From NCBI RefSeq assembly GCF_900109515.1, contig NZ_FOBD01000001.1:496001-560000 (forward strand): DNA of 64,000 bases, in the 5' to 3' direction. Shown here one piece after another: positions 9,319 through 18,344 of the stretch; the stretch's first letter is position 1; the number at the start of each line of letters is the position of its first letter. The stretch comes from Paenibacillus sp. OK003 (lineage in GTDB: Bacteria > Bacillota > Bacilli > Paenibacillales > Paenibacillaceae). Below the pieces are notes generated by a model. That model searched no databases and was not told where the DNA came from. It saw only the letters and a program-made list of their open reading frames with translations. The position numbers and the translations under genes were made by a program.

Positions 9319-10323
9319 ATGCCTTATACTGCGAGTGAACAACGATACAGTGAAATGAAGTATGCACGCTCTGGCAAAACCGGAATTAAGCTGCCGCAAA
9401 TAGCCCTTGGCTTATGGCAAAACTTTGGTGGAAACCGCACCCTGGATATTCAGGAAGAGATGATCCTGCGCGCATTTGATCTGGGGATTAACCATTTCGA
9501 CTTGGCCAACAACTATGGACCACCTCCAGGATCAGCCGAAGAGAATTTTGGTGTCATTCTCAAAAAACATCTGCGTCCTTACCGCGACGAACTGCTCATC
9601 TCAACCAAGGCAGGTTATCATATGTGGAACGGTCCTTACGGGGAATGGGGTTCTCGCAAAAACCTGATTGCTAGTCTGGACCAAAGTCTGAGCCGGATGG
9701 GACTGGATTACGTAGATATTTTCTATCATCACCGTCCAGATCCGGAGACACCGCTCGAAGAAACGATGACTGCGCTGGATCATATCGTTAGACAGGGTAA
9801 AGCTCTGTATGTAGGCTTGTCCAACTATGATGCCGAACAGACGAAAGAAGCAGTTACTATTTTGCGTCGTCTCGGAACACCTTGTCTGGTTCACCAGCCA
9901 AACTATTCGATGCTGCATCGCTGGATTGAGGATGGATTGCAGGATGTGCTGGATGAGCACGGCGTAGGATCGATCGCCTTCTGTCCACTTGGCCGCGGAC
10001 AATTGACGAATAAATATGTGGACAAGATCAAGGAAGAGCGCGCTAATCCAACAGGCAATCTGAGAAAAGAAGCCTATACGGACGAACGGATCGCCAAGTT
10101 CGAAGCCCTTCAGGCGGTTGCTGAACGTAGAGGTCAAACGATCTCCCAATTGGCGCTGAACTGGATTTTGCGTGGTAACCGAGTTACTTCCGCTCTGATT
10201 GGCGCAAGCCGTGTGTCACAGATCGAAGAAAACGTAGCCGCCCTTCAGGCACCAGACATGACGACGGAAGAGCTGAGTGAAATCGAAAGTATCTTGGATG
10301 GCATTGGAAACTACGCTTGGTAA
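9319..10323 (+). CDS. Aldo/keto reductase (YghZ/Gpr-like)
   Basis: 334 residues, TIM-barrel NADPH reductase. The catalytic set is visible: D and Y in FDLANNYG, K in ISTKAGY, H in FYHHRPD. The C-terminal NWILRG..VTSALIGAS motif binds the cofactor. Closest in style to the E. coli YghZ (L-glyceraldehyde 3-phosphate reductase) group. Upstream extension to 9199 lacks a ribosome site; ATG 9319 has AAAGAGAG ahead. Divergent from the AraC regulator and ended by the hairpin at 10418. Confidence 0.92.
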   Translation: MPYTASEQRYSEMKYARSGKTGIKLPQIALGLWQNFGGNRTLDIQEEMILRAFDLGINHFDLANNYGPPPGSAEENFGVILKKHLRPYRDELLISTKAGYHMWNGPYGEWGSRKNLIASLDQSLSRMGLDYVDIFYHHRPDPETPLEETMTALDHIVRQGKALYVGLSNYDAEQTKEAVTILRRLGTPCLVHQPNYSMLHRWIEDGLQDVLDEHGVGSIAFCPLGRGQLTNKYVDKIKEERANPTGNLRKEAYTDERIAKFEALQAVAERRGQTISQLALNWILRGNRVTSALIGASRVSQIEENVAALQAPDMTTEELSEIESILDGIGNYAW

Positions 10324-10417
10324 ACTTGTAACGCAGAGATACGACTTTGTAGATTCAGAGTCATGTCTACAATGATTAAATGGATCCATTTGTTATAGAT
10401 ATGTTGGGATAACGAAG

Positions 10418-10451
10418 GTGTCTTCCTGTAGTCGGGAGGACACTTTTTTTG
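10418..10451 (+). terminator. Intrinsic terminator after aldo/keto reductase
   Basis: GTGTCTTCC pairs with GGAGGACAC (one G-U) and is followed by seven T residues. The rest of the 294-base gap to the next gene shows only a likely promoter near 10565-10580 (TATAATATAT). Confidence 0.85.
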
Positions 10452-10617
10452 TCTTAAATATCATTCTTTATATGTAGAGATAGACCTTTTAGAGCTTGTC
10501 TTAATTGACCTGTGTTTATTTTTTTCTTAAACTATTTCATATCATAGCACCAGGTCCTAGGATTTAGGGTATAATATATAGATGCTATACATTTGAAATA
10601 TGAAGGAGAGGCTCCAT

Positions 10618-12210
10618 TTGAATTTTCAACAGTGGATTTCGCCTGAAACCTATAACCTGACATCCGAGATGGAGAATCACCCGTCGGATCGGGTTGCACT
10701 TAGATGGCTAAGCGATCATAAAGAATTGGAAGAGATCACTTATGGTGAGTTATTGAAACAGGCCAATCGTCTTGCTGGAGGCTTGCGTGATCTTGGTTTG
10801 GAGAAGGGCGACCGGGTGCTGGTCATGGTACCACGCCGGATTATTGCCTATGTTATATACATTGCCTGCCTGAAACTGGGCATTGCTGTTATTCCTTCTT
10901 CCGAAATGCTGCGTGCGAAAGATCTGGAGTATCGTCTTCGGCATTCCGAGGCCCGGGCTGTCATTGTCTGGTCCGAGACGACTGCTGAAGTTGAAAAGAT
11001 AAATGCAGATTTGCCAGCGTTGGCACATCGCATCGTTGCATCACCAAATGGTGATGATAGCTTACCTGGAGAAGGCTGGGTCAATGTACACCAGTTAATG
11101 CAAGGCCAGTCCGATACGATGGCTGCAGTAGAAACACATCGTGACGATATGGCTATTCTCGCTTATACCTCCGGTACGACTGGTAATCCAAAAGGCGTAG
11201 TACATAGTCATGGTTGGGGGTATGCCCATTTGCGGATCGCTTCATCGTTATGGCTGGATATTCAGCCTTCGGATACGGTCTGGGCAACGGCTGCACCGGG
11301 CTGGCAAAAATGGATCTGGAGTCCGTTTCTGTCCGTGCTTGGAAGAGGGGCGACCGGACTGGTTTATAATGGATCATTCCAACCCAAACGTTATCTGGAA
11401 CTGTTGCAGGAGCATCAGATCAACGTCTTGTGCTGTACGCCGACGGAATATCGGTTAATGGCCAAAGCAGACGATCTGGGTCACCATGATCTGTCCGCAC
11501 TGCGCAGCGCCGTGTCTGCTGGTGAGCCGCTGAATCAGGAAGTAATTGAAATTTTCCAGCGTCACTTTGACCTGACGATCCGGGACGGATATGGACAAAC
11601 CGAGAGCACGCTGCTGATCGGCAGCTTGAAAGATGCTCCTGTACGAATCGGTTCCATGGGGCAGTCCATTACACCAGGCCTCATTGAGATCATTAACGAA
11701 GAAGGACAACCTGTACCTGCTGGTGAAGTAGGGGATATCGCAGTGCATAAGGATATGCCAGCCTTGTTCCGTGCTTATTACCAGGATGAGGGACGGAAGG
11801 AAGCGAATCAGCGTGGGGATTATTTTGTAACAGGTGACCGCGCACGCAAAGACGAAGAAGGCTACTTCTGGTTTGAAGGCCGCAGTGATGATATCATTAT
11901 CAGTTCGGGTTACACGATTGGACCGTTCGAGGTGGAAGAAGCGTTGATGAAACACGCCAGCGTGAAGGAATGTGCGGTCGTAGCAAGTCCTGATGAGATC
12001 CGTGGTAACGTAGTGAAAGCATTTGTAGTGCTGAGAGACGAGTCTCTCGCATCACCAGAACTGGCGCGTGAACTGCAAAACCATGTGAAGGAATGGACAG
12101 CACCCTACAAATATCCACGTAAAATCGAGTTTGTAGCCGATCTTCCGAAAACAAACTCCGGTAAAATCCGCCGGATCGAGCTGCGTGAGCAGGAGAAACG
12201 CAAGGCTTAA
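10618..12210 (+). CDS. Acyl-CoA synthetase (AMP-forming, MbcS/AcsM-like)
   Basis: 530 residues of the ANL superfamily, activating a medium or branched short carboxylate to its CoA ester via an acyl-adenylate. Motifs: P-loop AYTSGTTGNPKG (about 185), GYGQTES (about 327), the TGDRA hinge, and the C-terminal catalytic lysine in KTNSGKIRR. TTG at 10618 is favoured because AAGGAGAGG sits six bases ahead; the ATG at 10600 would overlap that site. It resembles B. subtilis YtcI/MbcS. The M29 aminopeptidase follows 51 bases later. Confidence 0.9.
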   Translation: MNFQQWISPETYNLTSEMENHPSDRVALRWLSDHKELEEITYGELLKQANRLAGGLRDLGLEKGDRVLVMVPRRIIAYVIYIACLKLGIAVIPSSEMLRAKDLEYRLRHSEARAVIVWSETTAEVEKINADLPALAHRIVASPNGDDSLPGEGWVNVHQLMQGQSDTMAAVETHRDDMAILAYTSGTTGNPKGVVHSHGWGYAHLRIASSLWLDIQPSDTVWATAAPGWQKWIWSPFLSVLGRGATGLVYNGSFQPKRYLELLQEHQINVLCCTPTEYRLMAKADDLGHHDLSALRSAVSAGEPLNQEVIEIFQRHFDLTIRDGYGQTESTLLIGSLKDAPVRIGSMGQSITPGLIEIINEEGQPVPAGEVGDIAVHKDMPALFRAYYQDEGRKEANQRGDYFVTGDRARKDEEGYFWFEGRSDDIIISSGYTIGPFEVEEALMKHASVKECAVVASPDEIRGNVVKAFVVLRDESLASPELARELQNHVKEWTAPYKYPRKIEFVADLPKTNSGKIRRIELREQEKRKA

Positions 12211-12261
12211 ATGAATGTGCAGCAATAGTCATTCAAATATGAATCAGGAGTGAACACAACC

Positions 12262-13506
12262 ATGAGTAATTTTGAACAATCCTTTGAAAAATCGTTGGAA
12301 CAATACGCAGAGCTGGTTGTCAAAGTCGGCGTAAATATTCAGAAAGGACAGGATCTGCTCGTAACGGCACCCATCGAAACATTGGAATTCACCCGTCTGA
12401 TCGTGCAAAAAGCGTATGCGGCTGGCGCCAAGTATGTACAGGTTGATTTTGATGATGACGATATTACACGCAGTCGTTTTGAACATGGCTCTGATGACAG
12501 TTTTGATTATTACCCGGCCTGGAAGGCGGAAATGATGGAGAAGTTTGCCGAAGCAGGCGGCGCTACGCTCACGATCAAAGTACCTGACCCTGAATTATAC
12601 AAAGGCATCAATTCCGACAACGTTTCGCGTGCAACCAAAGCGGCGGCTCATGCACGTCGCGGATTTTCGAAATATACACGTAACCACGAAATTAGCTGGT
12701 GTCTGATCAAAGCGCCAACCAAGGCGTGGGCGAACAAAGTATTTGCCGACATTCCAGAGGAAGATCGCATTAACGTGATGTGGGAAACCATCTTCAAAAT
12801 GAACCGTGTCGATGGCGGAGACGCTATTCAGAACTGGAAAAAACATCTGGACACCCTGAATGCCATGAGTGATTTGCTGAACAAGAAAAATTATAAAAGC
12901 TTGCACTACCGCGCACCCGGAACGGATTTGAAAATCGAACTGGTGAACAACCATATTTGGGGTGGCGGCGGTAGCGAAAACAAGCAAGGTGTGTATACCG
13001 TTGCGAACATGCCGACAGAAGAAGTATTTACCATGCCGAAGCGCAGTGGAGTCAACGGATTTGTCAGCAGCACGATGCCGCTGAATCTGAACGGACAACT
13101 TGTAGATCAGATGAGAATTACGTTTAAGGATGGACAGGTCGTTGCTTTTACAGCAGCTTCGGGCGAAGAGCATCTGAAAAACCTGTTTGCCACCGATGAA
13201 GGTGCGCGTTATCTTGGTGAAGTGGCCTTGGTGCCGCATGATTCCCCAATTTCTAACTTGAATCGTATTTTCTATAATACCGGTATTGACGAGAATGCAT
13301 CCTGCCATCTAGCTGTGGGAAGTGCATATCCATTCAACATGAAGGATGGTACGACGATGTCTAACGAGGAATTGCTGAAACATGAATGCAACGTCAGTCT
13401 GACCCATGTGGACTTTATGATCGGCTCCGCGGGGCTGGACATTGATGGTGAGTTGCAGGATGGTACGGTGGAACCTGTATTCCGCAAAGGGAACTGGGCA
13501 TTTTAA
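12262..13506 (+). CDS. M29 family aminopeptidase (AmpS/PepS-like)
   Basis: 414 residues, thermophilic-aminopeptidase (M29) family: cytosolic two-metal exopeptidase that clips N-terminal residues from small peptides. Typical blocks are GQDLLVTAPIE near the N-terminus, NMPTEEVFTMP and the C-terminal DFMIGSAGLDIDG. An upstream in-frame GTG at 12250 overlaps the AGGAG site, so ATG 12262 is used. Probably co-transcribed with the acyl-CoA synthetase; ended by the terminator at 13534. Confidence 0.93.
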   Translation: MSNFEQSFEKSLEQYAELVVKVGVNIQKGQDLLVTAPIETLEFTRLIVQKAYAAGAKYVQVDFDDDDITRSRFEHGSDDSFDYYPAWKAEMMEKFAEAGGATLTIKVPDPELYKGINSDNVSRATKAAAHARRGFSKYTRNHEISWCLIKAPTKAWANKVFADIPEEDRINVMWETIFKMNRVDGGDAIQNWKKHLDTLNAMSDLLNKKNYKSLHYRAPGTDLKIELVNNHIWGGGGSENKQGVYTVANMPTEEVFTMPKRSGVNGFVSSTMPLNLNGQLVDQMRITFKDGQVVAFTAASGEEHLKNLFATDEGARYLGEVALVPHDSPISNLNRIFYNTGIDENASCHLAVGSAYPFNMKDGTTMSNEELLKHECNVSLTHVDFMIGSAGLDIDGELQDGTVEPVFRKGNWAF

Positions 13507-13533
13507 TTGGTGAGAACAAGGCAATAAGTTATA

Positions 13534-13575
13534 AACAAAGGCGACTTCAACGTTGGAGTCGCCTTTGTTGTTTTT
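13534..13575 (+). terminator. Intrinsic terminator after M29 aminopeptidase
   Basis: ACAAAGGCGACTTCAA pairs with TTGGAGTCGCCTTTGT, followed by TGTTTTT. It may also act on the converging GyrI-like gene. Confidence 0.85.
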
Positions 13576-13600
13576 GGCATCCACAACAACTATGAATGAT

Positions 13601-14065
13601 TTATAGCGGCTTAACGGGGACACATATTTCGCAAAAATCCAGAAGAAGCAGATCACCCGCATACCTTTCCATAATGGGTTTGTTGTCCATGATACACCCA
13701 TTGCTCTGCAAATACGGAAAAATCTCGGTCCAGGCTTGCTTCATATCTTCTGCTGTATGTTTGACTTTGCAAACCAGATATGGCCCGCCAGGAAGTTCTG
13801 CTTCTTCAAGATGGGGAGCCGACTCATCCAGGCCATAATCCTCCGATATGACAATACAAGCATCATATCTGCATTGAGAGGGGAGGGTGGTTTCCGGATT
13901 ATCCTGCGGAATGCCGAACAAGATGGTCGACCTTGTAAGCAGGCCTTTGGATCTTGCCCAGGTCTTTAACGTCTCCATCGCGTGGCTGTTGGCAGGGCCA
14001 TACGGCCCCACTTGACGCACATAGGCAATTCGGGATGTTGGCAGGTTTTCGATGTGGAATTCCAT
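13601..14065 (-). CDS. GyrI-like small-molecule-binding domain protein
   Basis: 154 residues forming one GyrI-like/AraC effector-binding domain (SHS2 repeat): IENLPTSRIAYVRQVGPYG at the N-terminus, RYDACIVISED in the middle, GPYLVCKVKHTAEDM..AWTEIFPYL late. No DNA-binding domain is attached, so this is a stand-alone ligand binder or possible hydrolase of the GyrI superfamily. Convergent with the aminopeptidase gene. Ligand unknown. Confidence 0.87.
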   Translation of the reverse strand: MEFHIENLPTSRIAYVRQVGPYGPANSHAMETLKTWARSKGLLTRSTILFGIPQDNPETTLPSQCRYDACIVISEDYGLDESAPHLEEAELPGGPYLVCKVKHTAEDMKQAWTEIFPYLQSNGCIMDNKPIMERYAGDLLLLDFCEICVPVKPL

Positions 14066-14197
14066 TGGTTTTCATTCCTTTCGTTGCGGTTATGGGTTAC
14101 ATCTCGAATGCTATCATGGTATAAAAAAATATTCATATGTATTTTTGGAAAAAGAAAGATTGGTTTGACGTGCGATTTCTTTATTCTCGGAAGATAG

Positions 14198-14235
14198 AAA
14201 AGAGGCCGATGATCTGATCATCAACCTCTCTTTTG
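14198..14235. terminator. Hairpin terminator after nitroreductase (minus strand)
   Basis: AAAAGAGG and GATGATC pair with GATCATC and CCTCTCTTTT. On the minus strand it ends in a T-rich run just beyond the nitroreductase stop codon. Confidence 0.75.
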
Positions 14236-14276
14236 TAATGGAATCAGTGAAAAGTTACGGATATCACTTTCCCAAG

Positions 14277-14909
14277 TTATTCTGCATGCATTTTGTTGAA
14301 GCTGACATATTCGTTAATCGGTTTGCGGTATCCGCGCGGACGTTGTTTGGCGTCTGACTTTTTGCCGATTGTAATCAGCATGGCAGGTACATAATGGTCT
14401 GGAATATCCAAGCTACGTTGCAACTCTTCAGCGTCGAAGCCAATCATGGGGCAGGTGTCCCAACCACGATCCTGAGCGATCAGCATCAATTGCATCGCTG
14501 ACAAGCTGGCATTACGAATTGCATCTTCCCTCTGGAAGAACCTTCCCCGAGTTTCGTAAAATTCAATGACGCTCTGCGATTCTTGCTCGTATTGGAACGG
14601 AGTAAGCGCGCCAAGGTTCAGCAGGCCCTCATTAATTGTACGGATGTGATGGTGTGCGTTGACATCTCCGAGGACAACAATGACCGCAGAGGCGGTTTTA
14701 ACTTTATATTGCTGTGAAGCTTCATAGACTTTTTCTTTCTGAGCCGGGTCCGTCAGCACAAGATAGTGCGTATGTTGGAGGTTAAAGGCGGAAGGTGCGA
14801 ATTTGTTCAAGGCAAACATTTCATGCAATTCTGAATCTGGAATCTCAATTCCTTCTTCAAAAATAACGGCGGATCTGCGGTTTTTGACCAGATTCTCCAA
14901 TTCACTCAT
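14277..14909 (-). CDS. Nitroreductase family protein
   Basis: 210 residues, FMN-dependent NAD(P)H oxidoreductase fold. The N-terminal NRRSAVIFEEG (flavin phosphate contact) and the KFAPSAFNLQHTHYLVL stretch are typical, as is the late GWDTCPMIGFDAEEL motif. It resembles the B. subtilis MhqN/YodC branch that reduces quinones or nitro-compounds. No MhqR-like regulator is adjacent. Transcribed alone from the gap at 14910-15038. Confidence 0.9.
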   Translation of the reverse strand: MSELENLVKNRRSAVIFEEGIEIPDSELHEMFALNKFAPSAFNLQHTHYLVLTDPAQKEKVYEASQQYKVKTASAVIVVLGDVNAHHHIRTINEGLLNLGALTPFQYEQESQSVIEFYETRGRFFQREDAIRNASLSAMQLMLIAQDRGWDTCPMIGFDAEELQRSLDIPDHYVPAMLITIGKKSDAKQRPRGYRKPINEYVSFNKMHAE

Positions 14910-15038
14910 GGTAGTTCCCTCGCTTATGTATGGTTTATAAACTGACTATATCACACTAGGTTACTTTATGTAAGTATTATTTTCGAATAAGACAAGATCT
15001 GCCTGCCATACGATAAAATAAAACAGAAAAGGTGATTC

Positions 15039-15314
15039 ATGAAAACATTCATCACAAGGTACAGGGCTGGAAAGTCGCGTAATGAATTTCAGGTATACGT
15101 CATCGAATCCTCCACGCTAAAACGTTTTTTGGTGGTGGAGATGGTATTGGGTACCCTCGCTTACAATGTTGCACTGTATCTGTTTCATAATGCACTTCTG
15201 GCTGGCGTTGGTTCCTGGGCCGGGACGGAGAGTGTGAAGAGGCTGCCAGTCGTTTTCAGAAAAATAGCAGGTCGGCAGGAAGGCTCAGGGGGCATGAGCA
15301 TGTTTTTTACTTAA
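15039..15314 (+). CDS. Hypothetical protein, 91 residues
   Basis: Not recognised. ATG 15039 has AAAAGGTG eight bases ahead. The first half is basic and polar (KTFITRYRAGKSRNEF), the middle has one hydrophobic stretch (about residues 30-60, FLVVEMVLGTLAYNVALYLFHNALLAGVG), and the tail is glycine-rich. It may be a small membrane-associated protein. The opposite strand carries no competing gene. Coding status is moderate because there is no family support. Confidence 0.45.
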   Translation: MKTFITRYRAGKSRNEFQVYVIESSTLKRFLVVEMVLGTLAYNVALYLFHNALLAGVGSWAGTESVKRLPVVFRKIAGRQEGSGGMSMFFT

Positions 15315-15358
15315 GAAATAGGACGGCTTATGGGCCCCAGGCTTTCTTTTTCAATCGT

Positions 15359-15446
15359 AAGGAACACCGGACACGTTATTTCCTAAAATGCTCCAAAAAA
15401 TGTTACATATGGCCTAAACCCCGTTATAACGTGTCTGAGGTTCCTT
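15359..15446. repeat. Imperfect intergenic inverted repeat, 21-bp arms
   Basis: The arm at 15359-15379 matches the reverse complement of 15426-15446 at 18 of 21 positions, with a 46-base interior. It lies in a gene-free stretch (15315-15566) between the hypothetical ORF and the TetR gene. There is no T-tract and no transposase. It could be a MITE- or REP-like element; no second copy was seen in the window. Confidence 0.55.
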
Positions 15447-15566
15447 AGCATTTTGCAGGGCGCTACAACCTCTCATATCACGTCTCATCTTTGTACACTC
15501 CATGTCTTCTGCTCCAACTCCGAACAAGGAGAGAGGAACACCATGATAAATAAGTCTGACGGCCAT

Positions 15567-16187
15567 TCATCTCACCACCGTACCCCGCAAAAAAATTTCG
15601 ACAATCTCCTTACCTAAATTTAAAGTGGAATCATGTTCTCTTAATGTATCTACCTTATTGCCGATGACCATCATTGTTGAGAAGGTTTGCGCGAGAAGCA
15701 TGGAATTGTTGCTTCGAAGAAGGTTATTATCCATCGCATCTTTAAAATAATCAGCCAGTTCTACGTAAATTTTATTTTCCGCTGCTCTGATTTCCTCGAT
15801 CTGTTTCTCACTCAAATATCTCTCCGCTTCTCTGAGAAGAGTCTCAATCTCCGCATGAGGATTAGCTAACCTTGCTTCTGCCACATGGAGCAGTCCTGTT
15901 TCCAGATTGTCTGCTTCTCTTAATAATCGTGACGTAGCTTGGTGCACATGTTTAAACATGGTTGTAACCGCAATCTTAAAAAGTTCCGGTTTACTGGTGA
16001 AGTGATAATAAATGGATGGTTTAGAAACATTGCAAGCTTTAGCGATCTGTTGGAGTGAGACAGGTTCATACCCATGCTCCATAAACAGCTTGGCGGCCGT
16101 TTGAAGAATTATTTCTTGTACGGGTAAATCCTCTCCTGCTTGTTTGGGTCTTCCTGGTGAGCGTTGTGAATCTGTATTCATTTTCAT
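15567..16187 (-). CDS. TetR/AcrR family transcriptional regulator
   Basis: 206 residues with an N-terminal helix-turn-helix (about 22-70: AAKLFMEHGYEPVSLQQIAKACNVSKPSIYYHF), then a helical ligand domain. ATG 16187 has GGAGGT ahead. It is divergent from a membrane-anchored alpha/beta hydrolase, and the 149-base gap holds the palindrome TTACCGGTAA, so it likely represses that gene and itself. Ligand unknown. Confidence 0.92.
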   Translation of the reverse strand: MKMNTDSQRSPGRPKQAGEDLPVQEIILQTAAKLFMEHGYEPVSLQQIAKACNVSKPSIYYHFTSKPELFKIAVTTMFKHVHQATSRLLREADNLETGLLHVAEARLANPHAEIETLLREAERYLSEKQIEEIRAAENKIYVELADYFKDAMDNNLLRSNNSMLLAQTFSTMMVIGNKVDTLREHDSTLNLGKEIVEIFLRGTVVR

Positions 16188-16248
16188 GAGTACCTCCGTG
16201 AATATTTTATGACAACTTATCCAATGAATAAGATTGGACTTGTAATTT

Positions 16249-16266
16249 TACTTACCGGTAAATATA
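16249..16266. promoter_or_regulatory. Candidate TetR operator
   Basis: Perfect core TTACCGGTAA (16252-16261), with partial extension of the symmetry on both sides, between the divergent TetR and hydrolase genes. Position and symmetry fit a TetR dimer site. Confidence 0.5.
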
Positions 16267-16336
16267 ATTTACTAGAACTGATGCAGCAATGCAATGATAA
16301 CCTAATCCAAAATAATGATTGAAAGAGGTTTTAACT

Positions 16337-17107
16337 TTGGCAAAAACAGAGAAAAAAAACAAATGGACTAAAATATTGATAGGGGGAGTTTCCCTCATCG
16401 TAATTGTAGTCATTGGCTTATTGGTATATCTCAATTCGATAACCTACAGTCCTTCCGAACAAGCGGAACTCGCATTCCAGAACGATAATCAGGTCAAAGT
16501 AACAGAGGTCAAAGACGGTTATAAATTTGAGCCACAAACCGGGGAAGTAATCGAACCGAATATTATTTTTTATCCTGGAGGTTTAGTCGAACCGGAAAGC
16601 TACTCACCATTTGCCAGAGAACTGGCTTTACGGGGGCATCGCGTATATATTGCGGAAATGCCACTGAATCTAGCCATTTTTGGTCAAAATAAAGCGGACT
16701 CCTTTCTTGAAGAACACCCAGACGAATCATTTGTTATTGGGGGTCACTCTTTAGGAGGTTCATTTGCAGCGAGATATGCTTCGGAACACAGTGAGAAGCT
16801 TAAGGGTGTATTTTTCTTGGCTTCTTATGCGGATGAGGGCGGATCCATAAAAGACACTGATTTATCTGTTTTGCAAATTACAGGTACAGCAGATGGAGTT
16901 CTCAATAAAGAAGCTTGGGAAAGTGCCAAAACCAATCTACCTGCTGACACTTTGTATGTCGGTGTAGAAGGAGGGAACCATGGCCAATTTGGCTCTTATG
17001 GGAAGCAAAAAGGGGACAATGATCCAGCGATTGAGGAAGAGCAGCAATTAAAACAGGTCGTTGATGCTGTAGAGGAATGGAGCACAGAACTGAATAGTAA
17101 ACCTTAA
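16337..17107 (+). CDS. Membrane-anchored alpha/beta hydrolase
   Basis: 256 residues: a basic N-terminus, one membrane helix (about 13-33) and an exported alpha/beta-hydrolase domain with oxyanion region YPGGLVEPESY (about 79-89), nucleophile S138 in GGHSLGG, an aspartate in ITGTADG and histidine in GGNHGQF. TTG 16337 has AAAGAGG eight bases ahead, better than the TTG at 16319. Enzymes of this shape hydrolyse esters or lipids at the outer membrane face. Divergent from and probably controlled by the TetR regulator. Confidence 0.88.
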   Translation: MAKTEKKNKWTKILIGGVSLIVIVVIGLLVYLNSITYSPSEQAELAFQNDNQVKVTEVKDGYKFEPQTGEVIEPNIIFYPGGLVEPESYSPFARELALRGHRVYIAEMPLNLAIFGQNKADSFLEEHPDESFVIGGHSLGGSFAARYASEHSEKLKGVFFLASYADEGGSIKDTDLSVLQITGTADGVLNKEAWESAKTNLPADTLYVGVEGGNHGQFGSYGKQKGDNDPAIEEEQQLKQVVDAVEEWSTELNSKP

Positions 17108-17208
17108 ATCTGCTATGAATCGAACTTAACCTTTACATCAATGTGGTTGAGCTGATCCTTCTCTATATGATTTGGAGAACGATTAAATTGTTATAGATAT
17201 AATGCAAG

Positions 17209-17245
17209 CAGGACGTGGCCCAATTCGGCCCCGTCCTGTTAGTTG
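17209..17245. terminator. Hairpin between hydrolase and VanY-type genes
   Basis: CAGGACGTGGCC pairs with GGCCCCGTCCTG around a 6-nt loop. The T-tract is weak on both strands, so termination is probable but not certain; it lies between two converging genes. Confidence 0.6.
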
Positions 17246-17316
17246 TATCTGTCATTTACATACAATAGTCATATGAGAGTGGAGTGAATACCTTTTGTCA
17301 TACAGATTACTACTGT

Positions 17317-18093
17317 TTATTTGGCGCGCTCCAGGTACTGTTCGAGTGTAAGGTTCTGGCTCGTAATTTCCCCCGCAATATACACGCCAACATAACGCAC
17401 ATGCCATGGCTCATAAGAATAGCCTGTCAGTTTCTCCTGATCTTTGCCATAACGAATGATAAATCCGTATTTATGTGCATTGGCTTTCAGCCATTTGCCT
17501 TCTTTGGTGTTTCCAAAGCTTTGTTGCAAATCATATCCCGCTGATGCACTGGAGATATCCATCGCAAGACCCGTCTGATGTTCACTTTGTCCAGGACGAG
17601 CACTGGTTTTATTCGCAACGGCTTCGCCTTTGATACTTGCATTACGGTCAAAAATGGATTTTTGGGTAGCATAAGAGCGATAACCGGACACGGCTTTGAT
17701 ATCAATGCCGTCTTTTTTTGCTGCTGCGAACAAGTTCTCAATTGCTGTGGCAGCTACTTTACGCATTTGCTTTTTCGGACTGGAGCCGGAGAAGCTAAAT
17801 GGGATGTTAGGAACAACCAGATCCTGAGGGGCATAGGTTGAAGGCAGGTTTCTCTTTTTATTCACTAGCACAACCGTGCTTGATAGATTTGTTACCGTTG
17901 CCAGGCCACTGCTGCTCGTTTTGATTGTGCGTCCAGGTGCATTATCGTGCAGGAATTGAGTGAAGCTGGAGCTGGTAGCAGATGCGACCGGATTCAGTTC
18001 CTTAGTGAAGGGCAGCGTTGTGAATGCTGAGCCTGCTACGACAGAACCTATAAGTATCGTGGATACGATGGATTTACGTGTAAAAGATTTCAT
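17317..18093 (-). CDS. D-Ala-D-Ala carboxypeptidase, M15B (VanY-type)
   Basis: 258 residues: signal peptide (about 1-38, ending near PVASA), a spacer, then a VanY domain. Zinc ligands are H172 and D179 in SEHQTGLAMD and H231 in EPWHVRYVG, with E228 as catalytic base; SGYRS precedes them as usual. It would trim the terminal D-Ala from peptidoglycan stem peptides outside the membrane. No VanRS/HAX genes are near, so this is a housekeeping cell-wall enzyme rather than a resistance cluster. Confidence 0.92.
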   Translation of the reverse strand: MKSFTRKSIVSTILIGSVVAGSAFTTLPFTKELNPVASATSSSFTQFLHDNAPGRTIKTSSSGLATVTNLSSTVVLVNKKRNLPSTYAPQDLVVPNIPFSFSGSSPKKQMRKVAATAIENLFAAAKKDGIDIKAVSGYRSYATQKSIFDRNASIKGEAVANKTSARPGQSEHQTGLAMDISSASAGYDLQQSFGNTKEGKWLKANAHKYGFIIRYGKDQEKLTGYSYEPWHVRYVGVYIAGEITSQNLTLEQYLERAK

Positions 18094-18245
18094 GATGTGT
18101 GTTCCTCCTCGGGTTATATCAATCTCGTTCTTTGGTATATACCGAGTATACTAGAGGATTATATCCATAGGTTCTCCAATTGTTTCCGAGTTGTAAACAA
18201 AGTTTGCGAGATTCATAGCTTTTAATTGTCTGACGAGAAAAAGAG

Positions 18246-18287
18246 CACAAAAAAAGACTCTGCACCTTTTGTGCAAAGTCTTTGTGT
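18246..18287 (-). terminator. Terminator after YqkB-like gene (minus strand)
   Basis: On the minus strand GACTTTGCAC pairs with GTGCAGAGTC and is followed by an eight-T run. It is 58 bases past the stop of the YqkB-like gene. Confidence 0.75.
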
Positions 18288-18344
18288 ATACATCGATAGG
18301 CTAGGCGAATCAAATGCTCATTATTTCAGCCACGAATGTTTGGA

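Noticed and set aside
12595-13308. 237-codon minus-strand frame inside the M29 aminopeptidase gene
   Set aside because: Shadow of a well-supported gene.
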